In this document: positions 26,148 to 33,605 of the stretch, in pieces
Position numbering within the stretch: the first letter of the stretch is position 1
How the letters are laid out: each line of letters begins with the position of its first letter
Assembly: GCA_023421955.1 (NCBI GenBank)
Contig: JAEZSE010000044.1
Coordinates: 1-64,000, forward strand
DNA from: Bacillota bacterium
GTDB lineage: Bacteria; Bacillota; Clostridia; Christensenellales; UMGS416
Length of the DNA stretch: 64,000 nt
Direction of reading: 5' to 3'
Translations under genes and position numbers: made by a program
Notes under the pieces: model-generated
Database searches by the model: none
Told to the model about the DNA's origin: nothing
What the model saw: the letters and a program-made list of their open reading frames with translations, nothing else

Positions 26148-27302
26148 TCAATCGGCGAACAGCAGCTTCAGCATCTCGCGGGCAGCGTAGCGCCACACAT
26201 CCCACTCGTGATAGCCAGGGCAGGAGTGGAACACGTTGCGCACGCCCTTTTGCCTGAGCTCCGCAAGCTCGGCCTCCACCCTGCCGCACATGGGCTGCTC
26301 CTGCTGGCCGGCGGACACGAACAGCAGCCGGAAGGTCTCGTTGCACTTCTGGGAGTCTTCAAACAGCGCGGTCAGGTCAAAGCCATCGCCCTTCTTGGTG
26401 AAGCCGCCGCTGAAAATGCCCATGTTGGCAAACACATCCAGGTGCTTCATCGCAGACACGTTGGCCTGCATGCCGCCCATGGAAAGCCCCGCCACGGCCC
26501 GGCTCCAGCGATCGGCCAGCGTGCGATAGCGGCTGTCAATGAAGGGCACAGCGTCCTGCACGAGGAAGTCGTCAAAGCCGCCGGTGCCCCGGTTGTCTGA
26601 CCCATCGGGCTTGAAGGCATAGCCGCTGTTCATCACGATCAGCATTTCGCGGCACTGGCCCTGGGCTAAAAGGTTGTCCATGATGTAGTTGATCTTGCCG
26701 TGCCACACCCAGCCGGTTTCGTCCTCACCGCCGCCGTGCTGCAAGTAGAGCACGGGGTAACGCTTAGTGGGGTTGTCGTCATAGCCCGGAGGGGTGTAGA
26801 CATAGCAGACGTGGGTGCGACCGGTGTAGCTGCTTTTGAACAGCTCCATGCGCACCGCGCCATGGGGCACATCCTGCAACAGGAAAAACTCCCCGTCTTC
26901 CCCCGGCACATCGATAAAGTTAATCGTCTCAAAGCAGCCGTAGCCAAAAAGCCCCTGGTTGTTGACCGTCTGCACACCGTCCACGACATAGCGGTGGTAA
27001 TGGAACCCGGGCGCGATGTCATGGGCCACCACCTGCCAGTTGCCGTCGCCGACCGGCTGCAGGTCATACTTCTGTGGCATGGAGCCGCCGAGCCCCTCCA
27101 CGCGCACCGACTTGGCGTCCGGCGCATGGAAGTTGAACTCCACAGAGCCATCCGGCAGCAGGCGGGTGCCGGGCTTCACGTCAAAGTAGTGGATGCTGAC
27201 ATCGCCGTTTTCTTTCCGGTCAAACTTGGGCCGTTTGTTGAATGGGTCAAAAAACAAGGCATGCTGGACCAAAGCCTGGTTCTCGATCAATTCCTTCTTC
27301 AT
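26148..27302 (-). CDS. Esterase of the enterochelin/feruloyl-esterase type with N-terminal sandwich domain
   Basis: A 384-residue protein. Residues about 30-125 form an early-set/CBM48-like beta sandwich (VEFNFHAPDAKSVRVEGLGG, FHYHRYVVDG). Residues about 135-384 are an alpha/beta hydrolase of the esterase D/Fes group, with YPVLYLQHGGGEDETGW (oxyanion region), GLSMGGMQA (nucleophile Ser) and a C-terminal GYHEWDVWR supplying the His. This layout matches many enzymes that cleave acetyl, feruloyl or similar esters from plant glycans. No signal peptide. It is first in the six-gene leftward operon; AAAGGAGG stands 7 bases before the ATG. It diverges from the SnoaL-like gene. Confidence 0.88.
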   Translation of the reverse strand: MKKELIENQALVQHALFFDPFNKRPKFDRKENGDVSIHYFDVKPGTRLLPDGSVEFNFHAPDAKSVRVEGLGGSMPQKYDLQPVGDGNWQVVAHDIAPGFHYHRYVVDGVQTVNNQGLFGYGCFETINFIDVPGEDGEFFLLQDVPHGAVRMELFKSSYTGRTHVCYVYTPPGYDDNPTKRYPVLYLQHGGGEDETGWVWHGKINYIMDNLLAQGQCREMLIVMNSGYAFKPDGSDNRGTGGFDDFLVQDAVPFIDSRYRTLADRWSRAVAGLSMGGMQANVSAMKHLDVFANMGIFSGGFTKKGDGFDLTALFEDSQKCNETFRLLFVSAGQQEQPMCGRVEAELAELRQKGVRNVFHSCPGYHEWDVWRYAAREMLKLLFAD

Positions 27303-27508
27303 GCGAAAACCTCCTTTATGACTCTATATAACCATATGCAAACACAATACATGGGCTGCCTTCTATCAGCGAAATGATTGCTCACAAAACATCGAAAATA
27401 GTGCCTCGATCTATTGATTAGTATTCTAACACGCTGTATATAAAAAAACAAGCATGTTGGTTGCAATCCATTCGGATTCGGTTATACTCTTGCTCAGGAG
27501 GTATGAAT

Positions 27509-28495
27509 ATGAACATCAGGAAAAAGGCCTGGCTGGCCGATATGTATGCCAACCCAAAGCATGTGATCCTGGCCAACTCGCCGGAGCTCAAGTTTATCAG
27601 CGCCGTATGCGGCGGCATGACGGATGAGGCTGTCTCGCTGTTTCGCGAAAAGAAGCTGTTTGGGGGCGTGCCCCCGGTGGTGGATGCCCCCCATGGCCGC
27701 TTTGAGGGCCTGGACGGGATCCGTGCGTTTGCCGACGGCTGGCTTGGGCTCTTCCATGCCCAAAGCGCCTTTGTGACGCCGGTGGTGCAGACCCGCGCCA
27801 ACGGCCGGTCTGTGACAGAGCTGGTGGCCAATTTCGTGGTGGACGGCGAAATCGAGCAGGTACCGATGTTTGTGGTGGGCGACCTACGGACAGCCTCTAC
27901 GCTGGAAGAAGTGCGGATCTACTGCCACTTCACCTATGTGCCGGGGATCACCGCCTATCGCAAGCCTCTGTTTCAATCGGCCCACCTGGAAATGGGCGAC
28001 CCAGGCCTGCTCACAGGCGCTATGCGCGAATATTACGAGGCGTTGCACCATGTGCCAAAGGCCGATGTGGACAGGATCATGGGCGCGATGGGCCCAGACT
28101 GCAAATTCGGCGGTTACGAACCCTGGGGCGACGAACCCCACGATGCCGACCGGGAGGAGATCCGGCAGAAATTCGTGCGGATGTCCGGCTACATCCCCCG
28201 CTGCGTGGGCATGCGCTATGAGACGATTGTGGACGACGGCATCACCTGCGTGATCGAGTGGCAACACATCGTCTCCGAGACCGGCCAGGCCGAGCTGGGC
28301 AGGGTGTGCCTTTCAGGCATTTCCGCCTATGAGCGCGGCGAGGACGGCCTGCTCTGCGCCATCCGCATCTCCGACTATGCCGGATATGAGCGCACGATTG
28401 ACTGGAGCAAGACTCCCATTTCCAAAGAGGAAGCGCACCAGATCAACCTGGTGAAAACCTTCCCGGCAGGCGTGGGCCTCAAGCACCAATCCTGA
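27509..28495 (+). CDS. Tandem SnoaL/NTF2-like protein
   Basis: About 328 residues with two consecutive NTF2-like cone folds. The first spans about 10-160 (an N-terminal helix, then FEGLDGIRAFADGWL and VTELVANFVVDG). The second spans about 175-310 (MREYYEALHHVPKADVDRI, then GITCVIEWQHIVSETG). SnoaL-like proteins are small-molecule cyclases, isomerases or binding proteins; catalytic residues cannot be assigned here. The start at 27509 follows AGGAGGT by 7 bases; the apparent ATG-like starts before it overlap or precede that site. It is a single-gene unit ended by a hairpin and is divergent from the esterase operon, with which it may be co-regulated. Confidence 0.75.
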   Translation: MNIRKKAWLADMYANPKHVILANSPELKFISAVCGGMTDEAVSLFREKKLFGGVPPVVDAPHGRFEGLDGIRAFADGWLGLFHAQSAFVTPVVQTRANGRSVTELVANFVVDGEIEQVPMFVVGDLRTASTLEEVRIYCHFTYVPGITAYRKPLFQSAHLEMGDPGLLTGAMREYYEALHHVPKADVDRIMGAMGPDCKFGGYEPWGDEPHDADREEIRQKFVRMSGYIPRCVGMRYETIVDDGITCVIEWQHIVSETGQAELGRVCLSGISAYERGEDGLLCAIRISDYAGYERTIDWSKTPISKEEAHQINLVKTFPAGVGLKHQS

Positions 28496-28510
28496 GACAA
28501 GCAACCCGGT

Positions 28511-28548
28511 CCGGCGGGGCACTAAACAGTGCCCCGCTGGACTTTTCT
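28511..28548 (+). terminator. Terminator of the SnoaL-like gene
   Basis: CCGGCGGGGCACT / AGTGCCCCGCTGG stem of 13 pairs (one G-U) with a 4-base loop, followed by ACTTTTCT. Confidence 0.85.
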
Positions 28549-28683
28549 ATACAACAGGTATACTTCCCTCACCTATCTGATGAACCCGAGAACAAGATGC
28601 CACTGATATATTGCGCCAAATTTCAGGATGCCCGGGTTCACCGGGAAAATATCGTCATGTTGCGGATACCTGTATCATAATAC

Positions 28684-28712
28684 TTGTATACCATATATCG
28701 CTAATCTATAAT
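28684..28712 (+). promoter_or_regulatory. Promoter of the GH4 gene
   Basis: TTGTAT (28684-28689), 17-base spacer, TATAAT (28707-28712); the predicted leader is about 45 bases. An inverted repeat TATAC-N5-GTATA lies upstream at 28548-28562 and the -35 box itself runs into GTATACC. Confidence 0.6.
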
Positions 28713-28763
28713 AATTGATTGGAAACAGCGAATGGTCCCAACTGGTTGGAGGAGGTACGTTTC

Positions 28764-30083
28764 ATGAGGAAAAAGATCGCGTTCATCGGGTCCGGCAGCT
28801 TCATTTTTACCAGAAGCCTGGTCCGCGATGTATTGACCTTTCCGGCATTCACCGATTGTGAATTTGCTCTGATGGACATTGACGAACACAACCTGGAGCT
28901 TTCGAGGCTTGCGGTGGAAAAGATCGTTCGCGAGGGCAACTACCCGGCGATCGTCACCGCTACCACCAACCGCGCCGAAGCGCTGACGGGAGCCGACGGC
29001 GTGCTCACGACGATCCAGGTGGGCGGCAGGGAAGCCTCCATGATCGATGTATCCATCCCGTTGGAATATGGCGTGTCCTTCGCCATCGGCGACACCCGCG
29101 GCCCGGCTGGCATTTTCCGCTTCCTGCGCACGCTGCCGCCCATGCTCGAAATCCTGCATGACATTGAAAAATATTGCCCCGACGCCATCTTCCTCAATTA
29201 TACCAACCCAATGGCGATGCTCTGCCGGGCGATGCAGGGTGTTTCCAAGGTGCGGCTGAGCGGCCTGTGCCACAGCGTGCAGGAGACCTCAATGATGCTG
29301 GCCCGCTGGATCGGCGCGCCGCTAGATGAGATCACCTACACCTGCGCCGGCATCAACCATCAGGCCCATTATCTGGAGTTCAACTGGAACGGCAAAGATG
29401 CCTATCCGCTGATCCGCAAGGCAATCACCGAACGGCCCGAGGTGCTGCAGGAGGAGCCGGTGCGCAACGAAATGTTCATGCGCCTGGGCTATTACGTGAC
29501 CGAATCCAGCTGGCACAACTCCGAATACAACTACTGGTTCCGCAAGAGGCCGGACCTGCGCGAGAAGTTCAACCTCACCCGCGACATCCTGTCCTTGATC
29601 AAGGAGTGGGAAAAGTCCGGAGACCACGGCGAAAACCGCAGGGTGTCGGAATTCAAGAAGTGGATGGAAAGCCCCGTGGACCTGAAGCGCGGCCATGAAT
29701 ACGCCGCCTGTATCTTCAACGCGGTGTTCGGCGACAACACACTGTTTGAGTTCAACGGCAATGTGCAAAACTTCGGCTTGATTGACAACCTGCCGCAAGG
29801 CTGCTGCGTAGAGGTGCCGGTGCTGGCCTCGAAGAAGGGCCTGAGCCCCATCCGCGTGGGCAAGCTGCCGCCGCAGCTGGCGATCCTGAACCAGGTGAAC
29901 GCCGCCTGCGAAGAGCTGGCAGTGGAAGCCGCCTTCGACGGCGACCCGCAAAAGATCTATCACGCCTGCCTCTATGACCCGCTGACCGCCTCCGTGTGCT
30001 CCATGCAGGAGATCCAGGAGATGGTGGACAAGCTCTTTGCAGCCCAGGCACAGTGGCTGCCGCAGTTCAAGCACAAGAGCTGA
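28764..30083 (+). CDS. GH4 family glycosidase (MelA-type alpha-galactosidase or relative)
   Basis: About 439 residues of glycoside hydrolase family 4, enzymes that use NAD+ and a divalent metal and work by redox elimination. The N-terminal Rossmann motif is KIAFIGSGSFIFTRSL; LNYTNPMAML follows; metal-binding Cys169 and His170 lie in GLCHSVQ, and His199 in GINHQAHYL. The CHSVQ form is that of the MelA alpha-galactosidase branch rather than the phospho-glycosidases, but alpha-glucosidases and glucuronidases are close. The ATG at 28764 has AGGAGGT 7 bases upstream; the earlier TTG at 28719 has none. It is monocistronic between two terminators, next to the MoaF cluster. Confidence 0.9.
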   Translation: MRKKIAFIGSGSFIFTRSLVRDVLTFPAFTDCEFALMDIDEHNLELSRLAVEKIVREGNYPAIVTATTNRAEALTGADGVLTTIQVGGREASMIDVSIPLEYGVSFAIGDTRGPAGIFRFLRTLPPMLEILHDIEKYCPDAIFLNYTNPMAMLCRAMQGVSKVRLSGLCHSVQETSMMLARWIGAPLDEITYTCAGINHQAHYLEFNWNGKDAYPLIRKAITERPEVLQEEPVRNEMFMRLGYYVTESSWHNSEYNYWFRKRPDLREKFNLTRDILSLIKEWEKSGDHGENRRVSEFKKWMESPVDLKRGHEYAACIFNAVFGDNTLFEFNGNVQNFGLIDNLPQGCCVEVPVLASKKGLSPIRVGKLPPQLAILNQVNAACEELAVEAAFDGDPQKIYHACLYDPLTASVCSMQEIQEMVDKLFAAQAQWLPQFKHKS

Positions 30084-30110
30084 TTTCGGCGCTTAATCAA
30101 TAACAAAAAC

Positions 30111-30144
30111 GGGGGGTTTCGGGAAACCGGAGCCCTCCTTTTTT
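30111..30144 (+). terminator. Terminator of the GH4 gene
   Basis: GGGGGG pairs with CCCTCC around an inner GGTTT / AAACC hairpin, followed by TTTTTT. Confidence 0.75.
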
Positions 30145-30179
30145 ACCCCAATGTCAGGGGTGACCTGTTGGTGTTTTGC

Positions 30180-30207
30180 TTGTAATCCAATGAATTAGAT
30201 GTATAAT
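30180..30207 (+). promoter_or_regulatory. Promoter of the rightward MoaF operon
   Basis: TTGTAA (30180-30185), 16-base spacer, TATAAT (30202-30207), about 33 bases before the first MoaF start. Confidence 0.5.
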
Positions 30208-30239
30208 TAATGTTATTGAGAGGAAAGCGGGGCGTCGGA

Positions 30240-31094
30240 ATGAAAGAAAAAGTGTTTGAGAGCAACGCCAAATATGTGAGCAAGTTCGACCACGAGCTGG
30301 CAGGCAAGACCTTCCATCTGGTGATGGACAACGGCAGGGAGCATGTGGCCAGCTTTTTGAGCGGTGAGATCGTGCTCTGGGCTGAGCAGGGCGAACCCTT
30401 CCGCTGGGAGAAATACCAATGCCTCAAGTCTGACGACGCCACCTATCTGGTCGTGATGGAGCTTTACGGCCAGCCGTTGCGCACCTGCCGCACGCTGGTG
30501 CTGGATCTTGCGCAGAGCCTGGTGACGATGCATGTGGCCAGGCAGGGCGGCATCCCCCACCGGCCCAGGATGGTGGAAGTGGAAATCATTTTCGGTGCAC
30601 TCAGGAAGTCCGGCCAGCCGTTGCCGATCAAGCGGCACGGCTACTCCGCAGACCTGGTAGGCAAAAAGATCAACTGGACCTACTCCTCCGGGTTTGTAAA
30701 CACCCATATCTATATCAGCGAAATGTATTACAGGGCATGGGCCGTCCAGCGGCCGCCGCTGCCGGCAAATGAAACTCCTGCAGAGGTCGCGAAGCGCAAG
30801 GTCGGCGAGGAGCGGGAGAAGGTGTGGCTCTACGAGGAGCCCTTCCGCTGCGTGAAGATCAAGGACGGTTGTTACCTGTGCAGCGGCATTGAGGAAAACA
30901 TGAACAAGATGGACAACCAAATCGGCGGCAACAACCTGCTGTTTTTGAGCAACATGAAGGAAGGGTTTGACGTGGGCCGTACGTTCTGCCTGAATGGGCA
31001 GCAGCAGCCGGAAAGCGGCATGTTCCGCTCCTTTGGGGAATTCACCGAAGTGGAGTTGGAAGTGGAGCATTTGCCCAGCCCCTACCGGGTGTGA
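30240..31094 (+). CDS. Double-barrel MoaF-like protein 1
   Basis: About 284 residues made of two MoaF-like (lipocalin/calycin-type) domains. The first has ELAGKTFHLVMDNGREH, YQCLKSDDATYLVVME and TCRTLVLDLAQSLVT. The second has YSADLVGKKINWTY, THIYISEMYYRAW, then CVKIKDGCYLCSGIEEN and a closing DVGRTF. MoaF was named from a monoamine-utilisation operon in Klebsiella and its function is unknown; it is probably a small-molecule binding or modifying barrel. The ATG at 30240 is chosen over an ATG at 30210 that precedes the purine-rich GAGAGGAAAGCGGGG. It starts a three-gene operon. It is very similar to the next protein, so they arose by tandem duplication. Confidence 0.75.
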   Translation: MKEKVFESNAKYVSKFDHELAGKTFHLVMDNGREHVASFLSGEIVLWAEQGEPFRWEKYQCLKSDDATYLVVMELYGQPLRTCRTLVLDLAQSLVTMHVARQGGIPHRPRMVEVEIIFGALRKSGQPLPIKRHGYSADLVGKKINWTYSSGFVNTHIYISEMYYRAWAVQRPPLPANETPAEVAKRKVGEEREKVWLYEEPFRCVKIKDGCYLCSGIEENMNKMDNQIGGNNLLFLSNMKEGFDVGRTFCLNGQQQPESGMFRSFGEFTEVELEVEHLPSPYRV

Positions 31095-31117
31095 GGGCGG
31101 AAAGTAGAGGTGCGGTA

Positions 31118-31975
31118 ATGAACAAAACAACCCCGGATCGAGACACGATGCAGCAACCGGAGCTGGAATATGGCCTGGCCGGCCAAACCTTCCGCCTGAT
31201 GATGGACAACGGCCGGGAATACACAGCAACATTCCTTACCGGCGAACTTGTGCAGTGGGCGGAGCTGGGCGAGCCGCTTCGCTGGGAGACATATCGATGC
31301 CTGAAGTCTGACGACACCACCTGGTTTGTGGTGATGGAGCTGTTTGGCGCAGAGCTGCGCACCTGCCGCACACTGGTGCTGGATCTGGAGCAGAGCCTGG
31401 TGACGATGCATGTGGCCAGGCAGGGGGGCATCCCCCACAGGCCCAGGATGGTGGAAGTGGAGATCCTCTTTGGAGCCATCAAGCTGCCGGGGCAGACGCC
31501 GCCGGTCAAGCGGCATTCCTACACCGCCGACCTGGCTGGCAAAAAGGTGACCTGGACTTATCACAACGGCTTCATCAACACCCACATCTATGTGAGCGAG
31601 CACTATTGCCGGGCCTGGGCCGTGCAGCGGCCCCCGCTGCCTCCGGACATCACGCCTGAGCGGCTGTGGAGGCTCAAGACCAATGAGGAACGCGAGAAGG
31701 TGTGGTTCTACGAGGAGCCGCTGCGCTGTGTGAAGATCAAGGACGGCTGCTATCTGTGCAGCTTTATTGAGGAAAACATGAACAAGCTGGACAATCACAT
31801 CGGCGGCAACAACCTGGTGATCCTGAGCAACATGGCAAAGGGCTTTGACGTGGGCCGGTCGTTCAAAATGACCGACGACGACAACCAGCCCCAAAGCCGC
31901 ATGATGATCGCCCATGGCCATTATTCCGACGAAGCAACCCCGGTGGATGATCTGCCCAGCCCCTATCGGGTCTGA
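31118..31975 (+). CDS. Double-barrel MoaF-like protein 2
   Basis: About 285 residues, a tandem duplicate of the preceding protein with the same order of motifs: GLAGQTFRLMMDNGREY, YRCLKSDDTTWFVVME, TCRTLVLDLEQSLVT, YTADLAGKKVTWTY, THIYVSEHYCRAW, CVKIKDGCYLCSFIEEN and DVGRSF. Long stretches are unchanged between the two even at DNA level, so the duplication is fairly recent. The chosen ATG at 31118 follows AGAGGTG; an in-frame GTG at 31091 overlaps the previous stop and has no site of its own. It is soluble and cytoplasmic. Function is unknown; conserved Cys, Trp, Tyr and His positions line the two predicted barrels. Confidence 0.75.
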   Translation: MNKTTPDRDTMQQPELEYGLAGQTFRLMMDNGREYTATFLTGELVQWAELGEPLRWETYRCLKSDDTTWFVVMELFGAELRTCRTLVLDLEQSLVTMHVARQGGIPHRPRMVEVEILFGAIKLPGQTPPVKRHSYTADLAGKKVTWTYHNGFINTHIYVSEHYCRAWAVQRPPLPPDITPERLWRLKTNEEREKVWFYEEPLRCVKIKDGCYLCSFIEENMNKLDNHIGGNNLVILSNMAKGFDVGRSFKMTDDDNQPQSRMMIAHGHYSDEATPVDDLPSPYRV

Positions 31976-31998
31976 GGGCAGAGGGAAGGAAGGATCGC

Positions 31999-33486
31999 AT
32001 GAAAATCGCAGTGATCGGCGCGACGGGTAAGGCGGGTAGCCTGATTGCCAGCGAGGCAAAGCAGCGGGGCCATGAGGTGACCGCGATCATCCGAAACAAA
32101 AGAAAGCTGGAGCAGGGCCTCTACCCCGTCCTCGAGCGGGACATCATGGAGCTCACCACAGACGATGTGCACGGCTTTGACGCGGTGGTGAGCGCTTATG
32201 GCTGCGCTCCCGGCCAGGAGGAGCTGCAGGTGGAGGTGATGAAGCGGCTGATCGCCGTGTTTGAGCAACTGCCTCATGTGCGCCTGCTGGTAGTAGGCGG
32301 TGCCGGCAGCCTCTACATCGATGAAACGCTGGCTCATCAACTGCTTGAGAGCCTGCCGCCCACCGCAAAGCTGCCAATCTATATGGCAAAGGCACTGGAG
32401 CTGTTGCGCGCAAGCAAGGTGAATTGGACGTTCTTGAGCCCGGCGCTGCGCTTTGACCCCAAGGGCAGGCGCACCGGCAACTACACACTGGGCAGCGAAT
32501 ACATCATCAAGAATGACGATGGCGAAAGCTACATCAGCTACGCCGATTATGCCATCGCAATGGTGGACGAGGCAGAAAACAACGCCTTTGGCCACAAGCG
32601 CTTCACAGCTGTGGCTGAGCGGTTTGACCTGCCAGAGGCGGCGCAGGAAGGGCGCAGGAGCTTTGTGCTACACCCGAGCCATGAGCTTGCCGGGCAAAAT
32701 TTCCACCTGGTCATGGATGATGGCAATGAGTACGTGGCTCAATTTCTAAGCGGCGAAGTGCTTTCCTGGGCCGGGAGGGGCGAGGCTTTTGCAAACCATG
32801 GCTACCAGTGCGCGAAGGTGGCACCGAAAACCTATTTTGTAAGCTTCTTCTGCGGCAGCGGTGACACTCCCCCCTGCCTGAGCGTGGTGCTGGATTTGAA
32901 GAACAGCCTTGTTACCACGGTGAAGGCAACGGTTGGCGCAAACCCCACCCGGTCAAGGCTCACGACCCATCAGGTGACCTTCGGTGCAATCAAAATGCAG
33001 GGGGAGCCGCTGCCAGCTCTGCGCCACAGCTACTCAGCGGATCTTGTGGGCAAGAAGATTGCCTGGCAATACTCCCCCACTGTCCGGCTCACCCACATCT
33101 ATCTTTCTGAGCACTACATGCGCGGCTCACTCAAAAACATGCCGCCCGTTGAGGAAAGTATGCCGGAAGCACTGAAGCAAGAGATTGCCGACCGGGCCCG
33201 GCGTTGGGGAGCTCTCTTCTTTGAAGAGCCATGCTACACGATCAAAATTAAAAAGAACTTATACTTACTAGGCATGATTGAGGATTTCCGCAACCGGGTC
33301 AATCCCCAGACCGGCGGGGGCGACCTGGTGTTTGTGATCAACACCGACCTCATGCAGGACTTCCTGCGGTCCATCACAGTCAAGCCGGGCGCCGCACCGG
33401 AGCTGCACATCGGCACGGCGCTGGGTGAGTTCATCGAAGAGCCCGATGAAATGGAGACGGCAATAAGCCCATACCGGCTGGAATAG
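31999..33486 (+). CDS. NAD(P)-binding domain fused to MoaF-like domains (second copy)
   Basis: A 495-residue protein with the same architecture as 24098-25663: Rossmann domain (MKIAVIGATGKAGS, then VDEAENNAFGHKRFTAVAE near 205), a short junction, then two MoaF-like barrels (ELAGQNFHLVMDDGNEY at about 225; YSADLVGKKIAWQY at about 345; IKIKKNLYLLGMI near 425). Sequence similarity to the other fusion includes NWTFLSPALRFDPKGRRTG. It lacks the Pro/Lys/Glu linker. It is third in the operon with the two stand-alone MoaF proteins, GGAAGGAAGG upstream. The arrangement shows that Rossmann and MoaF parts work together, but the reaction is not known. Confidence 0.78.
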   Translation: MKIAVIGATGKAGSLIASEAKQRGHEVTAIIRNKRKLEQGLYPVLERDIMELTTDDVHGFDAVVSAYGCAPGQEELQVEVMKRLIAVFEQLPHVRLLVVGGAGSLYIDETLAHQLLESLPPTAKLPIYMAKALELLRASKVNWTFLSPALRFDPKGRRTGNYTLGSEYIIKNDDGESYISYADYAIAMVDEAENNAFGHKRFTAVAERFDLPEAAQEGRRSFVLHPSHELAGQNFHLVMDDGNEYVAQFLSGEVLSWAGRGEAFANHGYQCAKVAPKTYFVSFFCGSGDTPPCLSVVLDLKNSLVTTVKATVGANPTRSRLTTHQVTFGAIKMQGEPLPALRHSYSADLVGKKIAWQYSPTVRLTHIYLSEHYMRGSLKNMPPVEESMPEALKQEIADRARRWGALFFEEPCYTIKIKKNLYLLGMIEDFRNRVNPQTGGGDLVFVINTDLMQDFLRSITVKPGAAPELHIGTALGEFIEEPDEMETAISPYRLE

Positions 33487-33500
33487 TCCAGCAATAACAC

Positions 33501-33534
33501 AACCGCCCTGCCAATCATCGCAGGGCGGTTTTGC
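33501..33534 (+). terminator. Terminator of the MoaF operon
   Basis: AACCGCCCTGC / GCAGGGCGGTT, 11-bp perfect stem with an 8-base loop, followed by TTG. Confidence 0.8.
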
Positions 33535-33543
33535 ATAAAAGGC

Positions 33544-33574
33544 AAATAGCCCCCGGCAGCGCCGGGGGCTATTT
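33544..33574. terminator. Terminator of the leftward sugar ABC operon
   Basis: AAATAGCCCCCGGC / GCCGGGGGCTATTT, a perfect 14-bp stem with a 3-base loop; on the minus strand TTTGCCTTTT follows. It stands 32 bases after the binding-protein gene ends. Confidence 0.85.
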
Positions 33575-33605
33575 GGAATTGCACTTGGGTTGTTCGGATT
33601 ACCGA

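Noticed and set aside
27461..27488. TTGCAA / TATACT as promoter of the SnoaL-like gene
   Set aside because: Spacing is good, but the start point would fall at the edge of the Shine-Dalgarno, leaving almost no leader; too uncertain to list.
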